From Parvibaculaceae bacterium (GTDB lineage: Bacteria > Pseudomonadota > Alphaproteobacteria > Parvibaculales > Parvibaculaceae): 64,000 nucleotides of DNA. The notes beneath the pieces were generated by a model. It did no database searches. It saw nothing but the letters and a program-made list of their open reading frames with translations, and was not told the origin of the DNA. Made by a program: the position numbers and the translations under genes. Positions 37,567 through 48,868 of this stretch are shown piece by piece (the stretch's first letter is position 1; the number at the start of each line of letters is the position of its first letter). The stretch spans positions 2,294,066-2,358,065 of the forward strand of contig JAHBYJ010000001.1 of NCBI GenBank assembly GCA_019636015.1, written 5' to 3'.

Positions 37567-37656
37567 GGGGCCTGCCCCGAATATGGCGCATGAGGCGGGG
37601 CGGGCTTGCATCTTGCGGGCAGCCGCGGGGCAACGTGCAGGAAAGTGCTTGAGCAG

Positions 37657-38520
37657 ATGCGGCTGATCGTCGGCATAGTAGTGGTGTTGTTGAGCGTCTT
37701 CGGCGGCTATATGGCCATGGGCGGCCATATCGAAGTGCTCTGGCAGCCTTTCGAAGCGGTGATCATTCTCGGCGCCGCTTTCGGCGCGTTCTGCATCGCC
37801 AATCCGCCGACCGTCCTCAAGGCCGTCGGCAGCATTTTCGGCGCCCTCTTCAGGGGCCCCCGCTACGACAAGGACGCCTTCCTTGAGCTTCTCGGCCTGC
37901 AATACACGCTCTTCAAGCTGGCCAAGAGCAAGGGCAACCTCGCGCTCGAAGCGCATGTCGAGAATCCCTCCGAGAGCGCCATCTTCGCGCAGTTTCCGAA
38001 ATTCACTTCCGACCATCACGCCGTTGAATTCATGTGCGACTACCTGCGCATGATCACGCTGGGCACGGAGAACGCCCATGAGCTCGAAGCCCTGATGGAC
38101 GAGGAACTCGAAACCCATCATCAGGAACGCGAGCGCATCGTGAGCGCGGTGCAGGCGCTCGCCGACGGTACGCCCGCCCTCGGCATCGTCGCCGCCGTGC
38201 TCGGCGTCATCAAGACCATGGGCTCGATCGACCAGCCGCCGGAAGTTCTCGGCGGGCTGATCGGCGGCGCCCTTGTCGGCACCTTCCTCGGCGTTTTCGT
38301 CGCCTATGGCTTCTTCGGCCCCATGGCACAGTCGCTGCGCAACACCTACGAAGCCGAATCCAAATATTTCCTGTCGATGAAAGCGGGTCTCCTCGCTCAC
38401 ATGGCGGGCTATGCCCCGGCCGTATCGATCGAATTCGCACGCAAGGCGCTCATGTCCGACGTCCGCCCGTCCTTTATCGAGGTCGAACAGTCAACCGCCG
38501 CGCTGCAGGCCGCCGGCTAA
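37657..38520 (+). CDS. motA: flagellar motor stator protein MotA
   Basis: A 287-residue stator protein with four spans. It begins MRLIVGIVVVLLSVFGGYMA, followed by MGGHIEVLWQPFEAVIILGA. The proline-bearing third and fourth spans are ALGIVAAVLGVIKTMGSIDQ and LVGTFLGVFVAYGFFGPMAQ. The cytoplasmic loop holds the charged residues that contact FliG (ELEALMDEELETHHQERERI). It is paired with motB 18 bases downstream, but the other flagellar genes are not in the window. The start was chosen at the conserved N-terminus; a GTG 12 bases upstream, closer to AGGAAA, is possible. Confidence 0.95.
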   Translation: MRLIVGIVVVLLSVFGGYMAMGGHIEVLWQPFEAVIILGAAFGAFCIANPPTVLKAVGSIFGALFRGPRYDKDAFLELLGLQYTLFKLAKSKGNLALEAHVENPSESAIFAQFPKFTSDHHAVEFMCDYLRMITLGTENAHELEALMDEELETHHQERERIVSAVQALADGTPALGIVAAVLGVIKTMGSIDQPPEVLGGLIGGALVGTFLGVFVAYGFFGPMAQSLRNTYEAESKYFLSMKAGLLAHMAGYAPAVSIEFARKALMSDVRPSFIEVEQSTAALQAAG

Positions 38521-38538
38521 GGCGCGGGACGGTATCAG

Positions 38539-39435
38539 ATGGCGTCCAACGAACAGCCAATCATCCTCAAGAAGGTCAAGAAGGTCGTTCACGGCCATCA
38601 TGGCGGCGCCTGGAAGATCGCCTATGCCGACTTCGTGACGGCGATGATGGCCTTTTTTCTGCTCATGTGGCTCATCAGCATGACGACGCCGGAGCAGAAG
38701 CAGGGCCTCGCAGATTACTTCGCCCCCTCGAATGTCAGCCGCTCGACCAGCGGCGCCGGCGGCATCATGGGCGGCACGGCCTTCGACCAGGAAGGCTCCC
38801 GCATGCCGGGCACGAAGCCGCAGGTGGTCATGACCATCTCGACGCCCGCCCAGCCGCAAAGCCCGGAGGTCGAGAAGGCGGAAGCCGAGAAAGCGGCGCA
38901 GATGGACAAGCTCATGAAAGAGAAGTCCGCACGCGACGAACAGAACTTCCGCAGCGCCGCCGAGAGCATCCGCCAGTCGATGCGCGAGAACCCCGATCTC
39001 GCCGAACTGTCGCGCAACGTCATCATCGACGAAACGCCGGAAGGCCTCCGCATACAGATCGTCGATCAGGACGGCCGCTCCATGTTCCCCTCCGGTCTCT
39101 CCGAGCCCTATGAGCGGACGCGCAAGCTGATCGACGAGGTGGGCAAGATCCTGATCAAGCTGCCGAACCGCGTCAGCGTGTCGGGCCACACCGATGCGAA
39201 CCCCATGGCGGGCCGGAACGGCTATTCCAACTGGGAGCTGACCTCCGACCGGGCGAATGCCGCCCGCCGCATTCTGGAGAATGCGGGCCTCTCCAATGAC
39301 CGGGTGTACCAGGTTGTCGGCAAGGCGGATTCCGAGCCGCTTTTCCCGGAAGACCCCTATATGGCGGCGAACCGCCGCCTCTCCATCGTGCTGCTGCGCG
39401 AAGCGCCCGTCACGCCGCCGGGCTTCAGCCCCTGA
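38539..39435 (+). CDS. motB: flagellar motor stator protein MotB
   Basis: A 298-residue protein that anchors the stator to peptidoglycan. The N-terminal span GGAWKIAYADFVTAMMAFFL contains the proton-accepting aspartate (D33). After a linker rich in Ala, Glu and Lys comes the OmpA-like domain (about residues 165-290), with VSVSGHTDANPMAGRNGYSN, WELTSDRANAARRILE and PEDPYMAANRRLSIVL. It works with MotA as the proton-driven stator. Conserved features are complete and length is normal. Confidence 0.95.
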   Translation: MASNEQPIILKKVKKVVHGHHGGAWKIAYADFVTAMMAFFLLMWLISMTTPEQKQGLADYFAPSNVSRSTSGAGGIMGGTAFDQEGSRMPGTKPQVVMTISTPAQPQSPEVEKAEAEKAAQMDKLMKEKSARDEQNFRSAAESIRQSMRENPDLAELSRNVIIDETPEGLRIQIVDQDGRSMFPSGLSEPYERTRKLIDEVGKILIKLPNRVSVSGHTDANPMAGRNGYSNWELTSDRANAARRILENAGLSNDRVYQVVGKADSEPLFPEDPYMAANRRLSIVLLREAPVTPPGFSP

Positions 39436-39507
39436 CCCTGAACTCCCTTGCCTTCCGGCCGTACTGCCTCTATGTCAGACGGGCAGTCTTCGGGAGACGG
39501 GAGAAAG

Positions 39508-39987
39508 ATGAGCGAAAGCAACAAGCTAGCTGAACTCGGCTTGCCGGGGGCGGAAGGCGTGGACTGGCCGGCGGGCGCCTTTGAAGGCGTCATCTTGGCG
39601 CGCTGCCTCGCCTTCATCGCGGATCTGCTGGTCGTGACCGTCCTGCTGGTCGTCGCCTCCATCATCTTCGGCATACTGGGCGTCATTTCCTTCGGCCTGC
39701 TCTGGCCGGGCGCCGCCCTCACCCCCTTGCTGGTGCTCGCCTATTTCACCCTGACGCTGGGCGGCCGCCACTCCGCCACGCCCGGCATGCGCTGGCAGGG
39801 CATCGAACTGCGCGCATGGAACGGCAACCGGCCGGGCTATCTCCAGGCGTTCCTGCAGACGCTGCTTTTCTACATCACCGTGACGGTCGGAACGGCGCTC
39901 GTCCTGCTGGTGCCCTTCTTCAATAAACGCCGCCGCTGTCTTCACGATTATCTTTGCGGTACCGTCTTCGTCCGCAGCAACGCCTGA
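39508..39987 (+). CDS. RDD-family membrane protein
   Basis: A 159-residue protein with three or four spans. The RDD pattern is recognisable as ILARCLAFIADLLVVTVLLV (Arg, then Asp in the first span) and HSATPGMRWQGIELRAWNGN, with RRRCLHDYLCGTVFV at the end. RDD proteins are small membrane proteins, some with transport roles, but there is no specific function to assign. GGGAGAAAG lies just before the start. It follows motB by 72 bases on the same strand but is probably not part of the motor. Confidence 0.87.
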   Translation: MSESNKLAELGLPGAEGVDWPAGAFEGVILARCLAFIADLLVVTVLLVVASIIFGILGVISFGLLWPGAALTPLLVLAYFTLTLGGRHSATPGMRWQGIELRAWNGNRPGYLQAFLQTLLFYITVTVGTALVLLVPFFNKRRRCLHDYLCGTVFVRSNA

Positions 39988-40072
39988 GGCCGGGCCCTTT
40001 CGTTAAATTCTTGACCTTTATTCGACGCGCGAATGCCACTCCGCACGATGCGTCACCTGGAACGATGCGCGC

Positions 40073-41932
40073 ATGGAGATAGTCTACGCCTGGCAGATGT
40101 GGGTGACCTACGGCGTCATCATCGCCGCAGTCATTATGTTCAGCATCGAGCGCATTCCGCTCGAGCTGTCCGCCCTCGGCATTCTCATTTCGCTGCTGGT
40201 CTTCTTTTATTTCTTCCCGGTGACCGGCGCCGACGGAAGAAACCTGCTCGGCTCGACCACTTTGCTTGCCGGATTTGCCAACCCAGCCCTCATAGCCGTG
40301 CTGGCGCTTCTCGTTGTCGGCCATGGCATGTTCCAGACCGGCGCGCTCGACGGCGCCGCCCGCTACGTGGCCGATCTCGGCTCCAAGAATCCGGGCACGA
40401 CGATCTTCTTTACCTTCCTGCTGATCGCGGTCATCAGCGCCTTTCTGAACAATACGCCGGTGGCGGTGATGTTCATTCCGGTGCTCGCAACGCTCGCGCA
40501 CCGCTTCGGATCGCGTACGCCGAAGGTGATGATGACGCTGAGCTATGTCTCGATCCTTGGCGGCATGACGACGCTTATCGGCTCCTCGACCAACCTGCTC
40601 GTCGCCGGCGTGGTGATGACATCGCATCTGCCGCCGATCGGCATATTCGACTTCGTAATTCCGGGCATTTTCCTTGCCTCGATCGGCTTTCTCTATTCGA
40701 CGCTCGTGGTGCCACGCCTCGTGCCTGATCGCGGTGGCGCGGCCCTCGACCTCTCGGCGGACCCGGGCAGCGGCAAGCAATATATCGCGCAGCTCGAAAT
40801 CACCGCCGATCATCCGCTGCGGGGGCAAAGCTCCAAGGCCGGTCTCTTTCCGCAGCTGCGCGACATGACGGTCCGCATGATCCAGCGCGGCGAACATCCG
40901 ATCCTGCCGCCTTTCGAGGACATGACGCTGATGACGGGCGACGTCCTGATCGTCGCCGCCACGCGCCAGACCCTCACCGAAGCCCTGAGGTCCGGCGCCC
41001 GCATTTTCGAAGGCATGCTGGAAGAGCGTTTCGCCGAAGGGATCGAGACCAATGGCGGCCCGGCGAGGCCCGGCGGCGAACTCATCCTCGCCGAAACGGT
41101 GGTGGCGCCCGGCTCGCGCATGATCGGCCAGACCATCGAGCAGATCGCCTTCCGCCACCAGACGGGCTGCATCGTGCTCGGCATCCAGCGCCGCAGCCGC
41201 ATGATCCGCACCCTCCTGAACGACATCCGCCTCGAGGCAGGCGACGTGCTTCTGGTGCTCGGCAAGGGCGCGCGCATCCAGGACCTGCGCCACAACCGCG
41301 ATGTGCTGCTCCTCGAATGGTCGGCAACCGAACTGCCGGACCCGAAACTCGGCCACCGTGCGCTGGCGATTTTCGGCGTGATGGTGGCGACGGTGCTGCT
41401 CGATATCCTGCCGATCGAGATTGCCGCCGTCGCTGCCGCCGGAGCGTCCATCGCCTTCGGCGTGCTCAATGTGCGCCAGGCCGCCCGCGCCGTGGACCGC
41501 CGCATCTTCCTCATGGTCGGCGCCATGCTGGGCGTCGCCGCCGCGCTGGACGCGACGGGCGGCGCGCGCGCCATCGCCGAAACGACCGTCTATCTCTTCT
41601 CCGGCTACAGCGTGCCGGTCATTCTCTCCGCTTTCTTCCTGGCGGCCGCGATCACGACCAACGTCCTGACGAACAACGCCACCGCCGTTCTCTTCACGCC
41701 GATCGCCATCAGCACGGCGGCGCAGCTCGGCGTCGATCCCTTCGTTTTCATCTATGCGGTGATCTTCGCCTCCAACTGTTCATTCGCAACGCCGATGGGC
41801 TATCAGACGAACCTGCTGGTCATGGGCCCCGGCCACTACGAATTCCGGGATTTCGTCCGGACCGGCACCCCCCTCGTCATTCTTCTCTGGCTGGCCTATT
41901 CTTTCTTCGCCCCCTGGTATTACGGTCTCTGA
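40073..41932 (+). CDS. SLC13-family permease with central TrkA-C domains
   Basis: A 619-residue transporter. The N-terminal membrane half contains TFLLIAVISAFLNNTPVAVM and SYVSILGGMTTLIGSSTNLL, the conserved NTP and SSTN motifs of the DASS/CitMHS group. Residues 225-400 hold two TrkA-C/RCK-C regulatory domains (TGDVLIVAATRQTL, AGDVLLVLGKGARIQDLR). The second membrane half repeats the pattern in FFLAAAITTNVLTNNATAVL and SNCSFATPMGYQTNLLVMGP. Likely substrates are sulfate, dicarboxylates or similar anions driven by Na+ or H+. It stands alone. Confidence 0.9.
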   Translation: MEIVYAWQMWVTYGVIIAAVIMFSIERIPLELSALGILISLLVFFYFFPVTGADGRNLLGSTTLLAGFANPALIAVLALLVVGHGMFQTGALDGAARYVADLGSKNPGTTIFFTFLLIAVISAFLNNTPVAVMFIPVLATLAHRFGSRTPKVMMTLSYVSILGGMTTLIGSSTNLLVAGVVMTSHLPPIGIFDFVIPGIFLASIGFLYSTLVVPRLVPDRGGAALDLSADPGSGKQYIAQLEITADHPLRGQSSKAGLFPQLRDMTVRMIQRGEHPILPPFEDMTLMTGDVLIVAATRQTLTEALRSGARIFEGMLEERFAEGIETNGGPARPGGELILAETVVAPGSRMIGQTIEQIAFRHQTGCIVLGIQRRSRMIRTLLNDIRLEAGDVLLVLGKGARIQDLRHNRDVLLLEWSATELPDPKLGHRALAIFGVMVATVLLDILPIEIAAVAAAGASIAFGVLNVRQAARAVDRRIFLMVGAMLGVAAALDATGGARAIAETTVYLFSGYSVPVILSAFFLAAAITTNVLTNNATAVLFTPIAISTAAQLGVDPFVFIYAVIFASNCSFATPMGYQTNLLVMGPGHYEFRDFVRTGTPLVILLWLAYSFFAPWYYGL

Positions 41933-41977
41933 GGGGCGCGGCGCCCCGCCAGGGCAACAGGGAGCGAGAGCAGGCCA

Positions 41978-42721
41978 GTGACGGACCAGTCCCGCATCAG
42001 GTTTCCCCAATTCTACATAACCTCGCCGCAGCCCTGCCCCTATCTGCCGGGGCGCTACGAGAAGAAGGTCTTCACGCATCTCCTCGGCGACGAGCCGGTT
42101 TCGCTGAACAACATGCTCTCGCAAGCAGGCTTCCGGCGGAGCCAGAACATCGCGTACCGCCCCGCCTGCGAAGACTGCCAGTCCTGCATCTCCGTCCGCG
42201 TCATCGTCGATGAATTCCGCCCCAGCCGGACATTCCGCCGCGTATTGGCGCGCAACATGGATGTCAGGACGGGCCTCGCGCCCGCCGCCGCGACCGACGA
42301 GCAATACGCCCTGCTGCGCAGCTATCTCGACACGCGCCACGCGGAGGGCGGTATGGCGGACATGTCGCGGCTCGATTATGTCGCCATGGTCGAGGACACG
42401 ACGGTGGCGACCCGCCTTGTCGAATATCGCTTGCCTGACGAATCGGGATCGGCGCCGCTCATCGGCGCGGCGCTCACCGACACGCTCGATGACGGGCTCT
42501 CCATGGTCTACAGCTTCTACGACCCGGCGGAGACGACGCGAAGCCTCGGCACCCTGATGGTGCTCAACCATATCGAGCGCGCCCGCCAGCTCGGCCTACC
42601 TTACGTCTATCTCGGCTATTGGGTCGATGGCTCCCGCAAGATGTCCTACAAGACCCGCTTCGGGCCCCTTGAGGCGCTTTTCCCCGAAGGCTGGCGGAAA
42701 CTGCCCCCTCCGGCCGCCTGA
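41978..42721 (+). CDS. bpt: leucyl/arginyl-tRNA-protein transferase Bpt
   Basis: A 247-residue transferase of the Ate1/Bpt family, which adds leucine (from Leu-tRNA) to N-terminal Asp or Glu of proteins, marking them for ClpAP (N-degron pathway). Signature regions are [20 protein letters not shown] with the conserved cysteine, then [20 protein letters not shown]. The C-terminal acyltransferase part includes [20 protein letters not shown] and [20 protein letters not shown]. The start is a GTG preceded by GGGAGCGAGAG. There is no operon partner. Confidence 0.93.
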   Translation: MTDQSRIRFPQFYITSPQPCPYLPGRYEKKVFTHLLGDEPVSLNNMLSQAGFRRSQNIAYRPACEDCQSCISVRVIVDEFRPSRTFRRVLARNMDVRTGLAPAAATDEQYALLRSYLDTRHAEGGMADMSRLDYVAMVEDTTVATRLVEYRLPDESGSAPLIGAALTDTLDDGLSMVYSFYDPAETTRSLGTLMVLNHIERARQLGLPYVYLGYWVDGSRKMSYKTRFGPLEALFPEGWRKLPPPAA

Positions 42722-42842
42722 GCGGCCCCGGTCTCCGTTGCGCCCCGCGTGAGCGTGCCTATACTGGCCGCAAATTGTATCCCTTCAATCGGGGACGGGC
42801 GGCCAGGCGGCTGCCCAGGGGATGTGAATCGGGGAGTAATCG

Positions 42843-43916
42843 ATGAAACGCCGTTCGTTTCTGGCAGGCGCCGGCCTGACAGGCCTTGCTGCCGCCACCT
42901 TGCCCGCGCCCGCGCTGGCGCAGGGCAAGCGCCAGCTCAAGATGGTCACCACCTGGCCGAAGAACTATCCGGGCCTCGGCGTGTCGGCCGAGCGGCTCGC
43001 GACCCGCATCCGCGAGATGACGGACGGCCAGATCGATATCAAAGTCTTCGCAGCGAACGAACTGGTGCCGCCGCTTGAATGCTTCGACACGGTTTCCTCC
43101 GGCGCGGCCGACATCTATCACGGCGCGGAATATTACTGGCAGGGCAAGTCCAAGGCCTTCAACTTCTTCACCGCCGTTCCCTTCGGCATGACCGCCGCCG
43201 AAATCAACGCCTGGATCTATCATGGCGGCGGCCAGGAACTCTGGGACGAACTCTCCGCGCGCTTCAAGATCAAGGCCTTCATGTGCGCCAATACGGGCGT
43301 GCAGCTTCCCGGCTGGTATCGCCGCGAGATCAAGTCGCTCGACGACCTGAAGGGCCTGTCGATCCGCATGCCGGGCCTCGGTGGCGAAGTCATGCGCCGT
43401 CTCGGCGCCGCCTCGGTCACGCTGGCCGGGCCCGATATTTTCCCCGCGCTGCAGAACCGCACCATCGACGCCGCCGAATGGGTCGGCCCCTGGAACGACA
43501 TGGCTTTCGGCTTCTACCGCCTCGCCAAATATTACTACTGGCCGGGCTTCCACGAGCCGGGATCGAGCCTCGCCGCGGGCTTCAACCTCGACGTCTGGAA
43601 CTCGCTCACGAAACAGCAGCAGGCCGTCGTCCGCGCCGCCTGCGCCGCCGAGAACGACTACACGCTGGCCGAATACAACGCCCATAACGGCGAGGCGCTG
43701 AAAACCCTGATCGAGAAGCACGGCGTTCTGGTTCGCCGCTTCCCGGACGACGTGGTGGCCGCGCTCAAGAAGACCTCGCTCGAAGTGCTGGAAGATGCCG
43801 CGAAGGAAGACGCCTTCACCGCCAAGGTCTATGAGAGCTTCCGCAACTTCCTCGACACGACGAGCGAATGGACCCGCATCGGCGACGAAGGCTTCGTGGA
43901 GGCGCGCCGCGACTGA
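42843..43916 (+). CDS. TRAP transporter substrate-binding protein (DctP family)
   Basis: A 357-residue periplasmic binding protein. The N-terminus MKRRSFLAGAGLTGLAAATL is a twin-arginine-like signal, cleaved after PAPALAQ. The mature part has TTWPKNYPGLGVSAERLATR and LKGLSIRMPGLGGEVMRRLG, with the carboxylate-binding arginine, and IDAAEWVGPWNDMAFGFYRL. These resemble the TakP group that binds 2-oxo acids and other monocarboxylates. The two permease genes follow on the same strand, after 20 and 13 bases. Export by Tat suggests it may fold in the cytoplasm first. Confidence 0.93.
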   Translation: MKRRSFLAGAGLTGLAAATLPAPALAQGKRQLKMVTTWPKNYPGLGVSAERLATRIREMTDGQIDIKVFAANELVPPLECFDTVSSGAADIYHGAEYYWQGKSKAFNFFTAVPFGMTAAEINAWIYHGGGQELWDELSARFKIKAFMCANTGVQLPGWYRREIKSLDDLKGLSIRMPGLGGEVMRRLGAASVTLAGPDIFPALQNRTIDAAEWVGPWNDMAFGFYRLAKYYYWPGFHEPGSSLAAGFNLDVWNSLTKQQQAVVRAACAAENDYTLAEYNAHNGEALKTLIEKHGVLVRRFPDDVVAALKKTSLEVLEDAAKEDAFTAKVYESFRNFLDTTSEWTRIGDEGFVEARRD

Positions 43917-43936
43917 CGCGGCACGGGAGACATGCC

Positions 43937-44476
43937 ATGAAGGCACTCGTCCGCATTGCCGGCTGGATCGACGCTCTCAACGAAAATGTCGGGCGCACCG
44001 TTTCATGGCTCGCGCTCGTCATGGTCGTGGTGCAGTTCATCGTCGTCCTGCAGCGATATGTCTTCGGCATCGGCTCCATCTTCATGCAGGAGTCGATCGT
44101 CTATATGCACGGCACGCTCTTCATGCTGGTGGCGGGATACACGCTGCTGCATAACGGCCATGTCCGCGTGGACGTGTTCTACCGGACGATGGCGCCGCGG
44201 GCGAAAGCATGGGTCGACCTGCTGGGCACTCTCTTCCTGCTCTGGCCGGTCTGCTACCTCATCTTCACCGTCTCACTTCCCTATGTCGAAGCCTCATGGG
44301 CGGTGCGCGAAGGCAGCCGCGAGACGAGCGGCATCCAGGGCGTCTACCTTCTGAAAAGCGTGATCCTCGTCTTCGTCGTGCTGCTCGCCCTTCAGGGATT
44401 GTCCCTGATCGTTCACGCGCTGCGCATCCTCGCCGGGAAGGAAAAGCCCGTCGAGGAAGCCTCCCCCATCCTCTGA
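43937..44476 (+). CDS. TRAP transporter small permease (DctQ family)
   Basis: A 179-residue protein with four spans. IAGWIDALNENVGRTVSWLA leads into the first span, and VLQRYVFGIGSIFMQESIVY is the DctQ signature. WPVCYLIFTVSLPYVEASWA and SGIQGVYLLKSVILVFVVLL form the later spans. It pairs with the large permease to carry substrate from the upstream binding protein, using a Na+ gradient. GGGAGA precedes the ATG. Confidence 0.93.
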   Translation: MKALVRIAGWIDALNENVGRTVSWLALVMVVVQFIVVLQRYVFGIGSIFMQESIVYMHGTLFMLVAGYTLLHNGHVRVDVFYRTMAPRAKAWVDLLGTLFLLWPVCYLIFTVSLPYVEASWAVREGSRETSGIQGVYLLKSVILVFVVLLALQGLSLIVHALRILAGKEKPVEEASPIL

Positions 44477-44489
44477 AAGCAGCCCCAAG

Positions 44490-46064
<1,575 letters not shown>

Positions 46065-46069
46065 GCACA

Positions 46070-46561
46070 ATGCCTTCAAGAGACCCGAACGAAGCCGCGC
46101 TGAACGCGCGGAGCAACCTCATCCGCATGTCGCTCGTTTTCATGGCCATGGCGGGCGTCATCGCCTTTTACATCGGCACGGGCCGCGTTCAGCTGAACGA
46201 TCCGGTCGAACTGACGGTGCAGGTCACGCAGCCCAGAAGCTGGACCGAAGCGGGGCCGCTCACGCTCGCCGTCAACGTCACGCTCGCCAACAATACCGGC
46301 GAGGCCATGCCGCTGGAAATCGACTCGCAATGCAAAATTTTCCGCTGGTTCCTGACGGACCGGGACCAGAACTTCGTCCAATCGCAGCGCGGCGACGAAG
46401 CCTGCGTCGATGTACCGATGCGGGGTGAACTCGAAGGCAAGCACTCCATATCGGGCGAATACGAGCTCGAACTCGATCCCTCGCGCGTGAAGCCCGGCGA
46501 CTATATTCTCTTCATGAATTATTGGGGCAACGAGAGGCGCGAGCCTGTCACCATCAGGTGA
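46070..46561 (+). CDS. membrane-anchored protein of unknown function with a beta-sandwich domain
   Basis: A 163-residue protein that begins 5 bases after the TRAP large permease stop, so it should be in the same transcript. One span (SLVFMAMAGVIAFYIGTGRV) anchors a periplasmic domain. The sequence LTLAVNVTLANNTGEAMPLE and the C-terminal DPSRVKPGDYILFMNYWG resemble the immunoglobulin-like BsuPI/intracellular proteinase inhibitor fold, with two cysteines that could pair (QCKIFRW, DEACVDV). I do not recognise a named family. It could be a TRAP accessory protein, though nothing but gene order supports this. Confidence 0.65.
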   Translation: MPSRDPNEAALNARSNLIRMSLVFMAMAGVIAFYIGTGRVQLNDPVELTVQVTQPRSWTEAGPLTLAVNVTLANNTGEAMPLEIDSQCKIFRWFLTDRDQNFVQSQRGDEACVDVPMRGELEGKHSISGEYELELDPSRVKPGDYILFMNYWGNERREPVTIR

Positions 46562-46567
46562 TCCCGC

Positions 46568-48814
46568 TCACGCCGCCCCGAAGCCGCCGCCGAACTTGTG
46601 CCCCACGGGGAAGCCCTTGGGCGGCAGGCGGCCCGCTTGCGCCCGCTGCCCGAGCCAGTCCTTCAGCGTGTCGAAGGTCCGCGCGCGGTCCGAGCGGTCA
46701 TAGGCGATGAGCCCCTGCTTCAGCGTGAAGGTCTTGATGTCGCCGAGGCCGCCATCCTTGTAGCGCTGCAGGCGAACGCCCTTGCCGCGCGTCATCTCGT
46801 TCACTTCCTTGAGGGGGAAGATCACGAGTTTCCGGTTCTCGCCGATCACGGCCACATGGTCGCCCTGCACCACCGCGCAGGCGACAGCCTCGTCGGTGCC
46901 GGACACATTCAGTATCTGCTTGCCGGCACGGCGCATCGCGACGACCTCGTCCTCCGGCACGATGAAACCATTGCCTTCATGCGAGGCAATGATGAGCTTC
47001 CGCCCCGGCTGGTGCACGAAAAGTTCCACGATGTCGCGGCTCTCGTCGAGATCGATCATCAGGCGCACCGGCTCGCCATGCCCGCGCCCGCCGGGCAGCT
47101 TCGCCGCGTCGAGCGTGTAGAAGCGGCCATCCGTCGCGAAGAGCAATATCTTGTCCGTCGTCTCCGCGTGAAGCGTGAAGCGCGGCCCGTCGCCTTCCTT
47201 GAACTTGATATCGGCGTCGGCAGCGAGATGCCCCTTCATCGAGCGGATCCAGCCCTTCTTCGAGCAGACGACGGTGATCGGCTCCTTCTCGACCATGGCC
47301 TCGACAGGCACATATTCGACCTTCGGTGCATCCGAGAACTGCGTCCGCCGTGCGCCGAGCTTTGTCTTCGGGCCGAATGTGTTGCGCACTTCCCTGATCT
47401 CTTCGGACACGCGCTCCCACTGCTTCGCATCGGATTTCACCAGCGCCTTGAGGTTCTTCTGCTCGGCGGTGAGTTCCTTGTGCTCGCCCTTGATTTCCAT
47501 TTCCTCGAGCTTGCGCAAGCTCCGCAGACGCATGTTGAGGATCGCTTCGGCCTGATTGTCCGTCAGCTTGAAGCGCTTGATGAGTGCGGGCTTCGGCTCA
47601 TCCTCCTCGCGGATGATACGGATCACCTCGTCGAGATTGAGATAGGCCTTGAGATAGCCTTCAAGGACTTCCAGCCGTTTCTCGATCTTGTCGAGACGGA
47701 AATTCGAACGGCGGACCAGCACTTCCTTGCGATGCTCGAGCCAGGCCTTAAGTGCCTCGCGCAAGCTCATTACGCCGGGCACCTGTCCGGCCGAAAGCAC
47801 GTTGAGGTTGAGCGGGAATCGGCTCTCGAGTTCGGTCGCCCGGAAAAGCGACTCCATCAGATGTTCTGGCTCCACGGTCCGGGACTTCGGCACCAGCACG
47901 AGGCGGATTTCCTCCGCGCTCTCGTCGCGCACATCTTCGAGCAGGGGCAGCTTCTTCGCCTGTAGCAGTTCGGCGATCTTCTCGATCAACTTCGACTTCT
48001 GAACCTGGTAGGGGATTTCCGTGACGACGATCTGCCAGAGCCCGCGCGGCAGCTCCTCCTGCTCCCACTTCGCGCGCACGCGGAAACCGCCACGCCCCGT
48101 CTCGTAAGCCTCGACGATCGCCTCGCGCGGCTCGATCACGATGCCGCCGGTCGGGAAATCGGGCCCTTGCACGAAACTGACAAGCTTCTCCGTCCGCGCA
48201 TTCGGATATTTGATGAGGTGAAGCGCCGCATCGCAAAGCTCGGCCGCATTATGCGGCGGAATGCTCGTCGCCATGCCGACCGCGATGCCCGACGCGCCAT
48301 TGGCGAGAAGCTGCGGGAAGGCGCCCGGCAGCACCATGGGCTCCTTGTCCTCGCCGTCATAGGTCTCGCGGAAATCGACCGTGTCCTCGTCGAGCCCGTC
48401 GAGCAGCAGCGCCGCCACAGCCGTCAGCCGCGCTTCCGTGTAGCGCATGGCGGCGGCATTATCGCCGTCCACATTCCCGAAATTGCCTTGCCCGTCGACC
48501 AGCGGATAGCGCACGGAAAAGTCCTGCGCCAGACGTACCAGCGCGTCATAGACCGACTGGTCGCCATGCGGGTGGTAGCGGCCGATCACATCGCCGACAA
48601 CGCGGGCCGACTTCTTGAAGCCCTGTCCCGGCTCAAGCCGAAGCTGCCGCATCGCAAAGAGTACACGCCGGTGAACCGGCTTCAGCCCGTCGCGCACATC
48701 CGGCAGCGCCCGGTGCATGATGGTCGAGAGCGCATAGGCGAGATAGCGAGTCTCCAGCGCCTCGCGCAGATTGATCTCGTGTTCGGGCTCGGGCGGCGTT
48801 ACGGCCTTGGTCAT
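46568..48814 (-). CDS. parC: DNA topoisomerase IV subunit A
   Basis: A 748-residue ParC, the DNA-cutting subunit that decatenates daughter chromosomes. The breakage-reunion domain shows [40 protein letters not shown] and the catalytic tyrosine Y125 in [11 protein letters not shown]. The C-terminal third (from about residue 495) has degenerate beta-pinwheel blades and lacks the GyrA box, which separates it from GyrA. The residue at the main quinolone position (Ser80 in E. coli) is Q86. It is the last gene of the long leftward housekeeping series, 54 bases after recO. Confidence 0.95.
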   Translation of the reverse strand: MTKAVTPPEPEHEINLREALETRYLAYALSTIMHRALPDVRDGLKPVHRRVLFAMRQLRLEPGQGFKKSARVVGDVIGRYHPHGDQSVYDALVRLAQDFSVRYPLVDGQGNFGNVDGDNAAAMRYTEARLTAVAALLLDGLDEDTVDFRETYDGEDKEPMVLPGAFPQLLANGASGIAVGMATSIPPHNAAELCDAALHLIKYPNARTEKLVSFVQGPDFPTGGIVIEPREAIVEAYETGRGGFRVRAKWEQEELPRGLWQIVVTEIPYQVQKSKLIEKIAELLQAKKLPLLEDVRDESAEEIRLVLVPKSRTVEPEHLMESLFRATELESRFPLNLNVLSAGQVPGVMSLREALKAWLEHRKEVLVRRSNFRLDKIEKRLEVLEGYLKAYLNLDEVIRIIREEDEPKPALIKRFKLTDNQAEAILNMRLRSLRKLEEMEIKGEHKELTAEQKNLKALVKSDAKQWERVSEEIREVRNTFGPKTKLGARRTQFSDAPKVEYVPVEAMVEKEPITVVCSKKGWIRSMKGHLAADADIKFKEGDGPRFTLHAETTDKILLFATDGRFYTLDAAKLPGGRGHGEPVRLMIDLDESRDIVELFVHQPGRKLIIASHEGNGFIVPEDEVVAMRRAGKQILNVSGTDEAVACAVVQGDHVAVIGENRKLVIFPLKEVNEMTRGKGVRLQRYKDGGLGDIKTFTLKQGLIAYDRSDRARTFDTLKDWLGQRAQAGRLPPKGFPVGHKFGGGFGAA

Positions 48815-48868
48815 CGTGCTTTGCTTTCGGTCCTTCGGAGTGGGGCCAATATACCAGCGATTCGCGGC

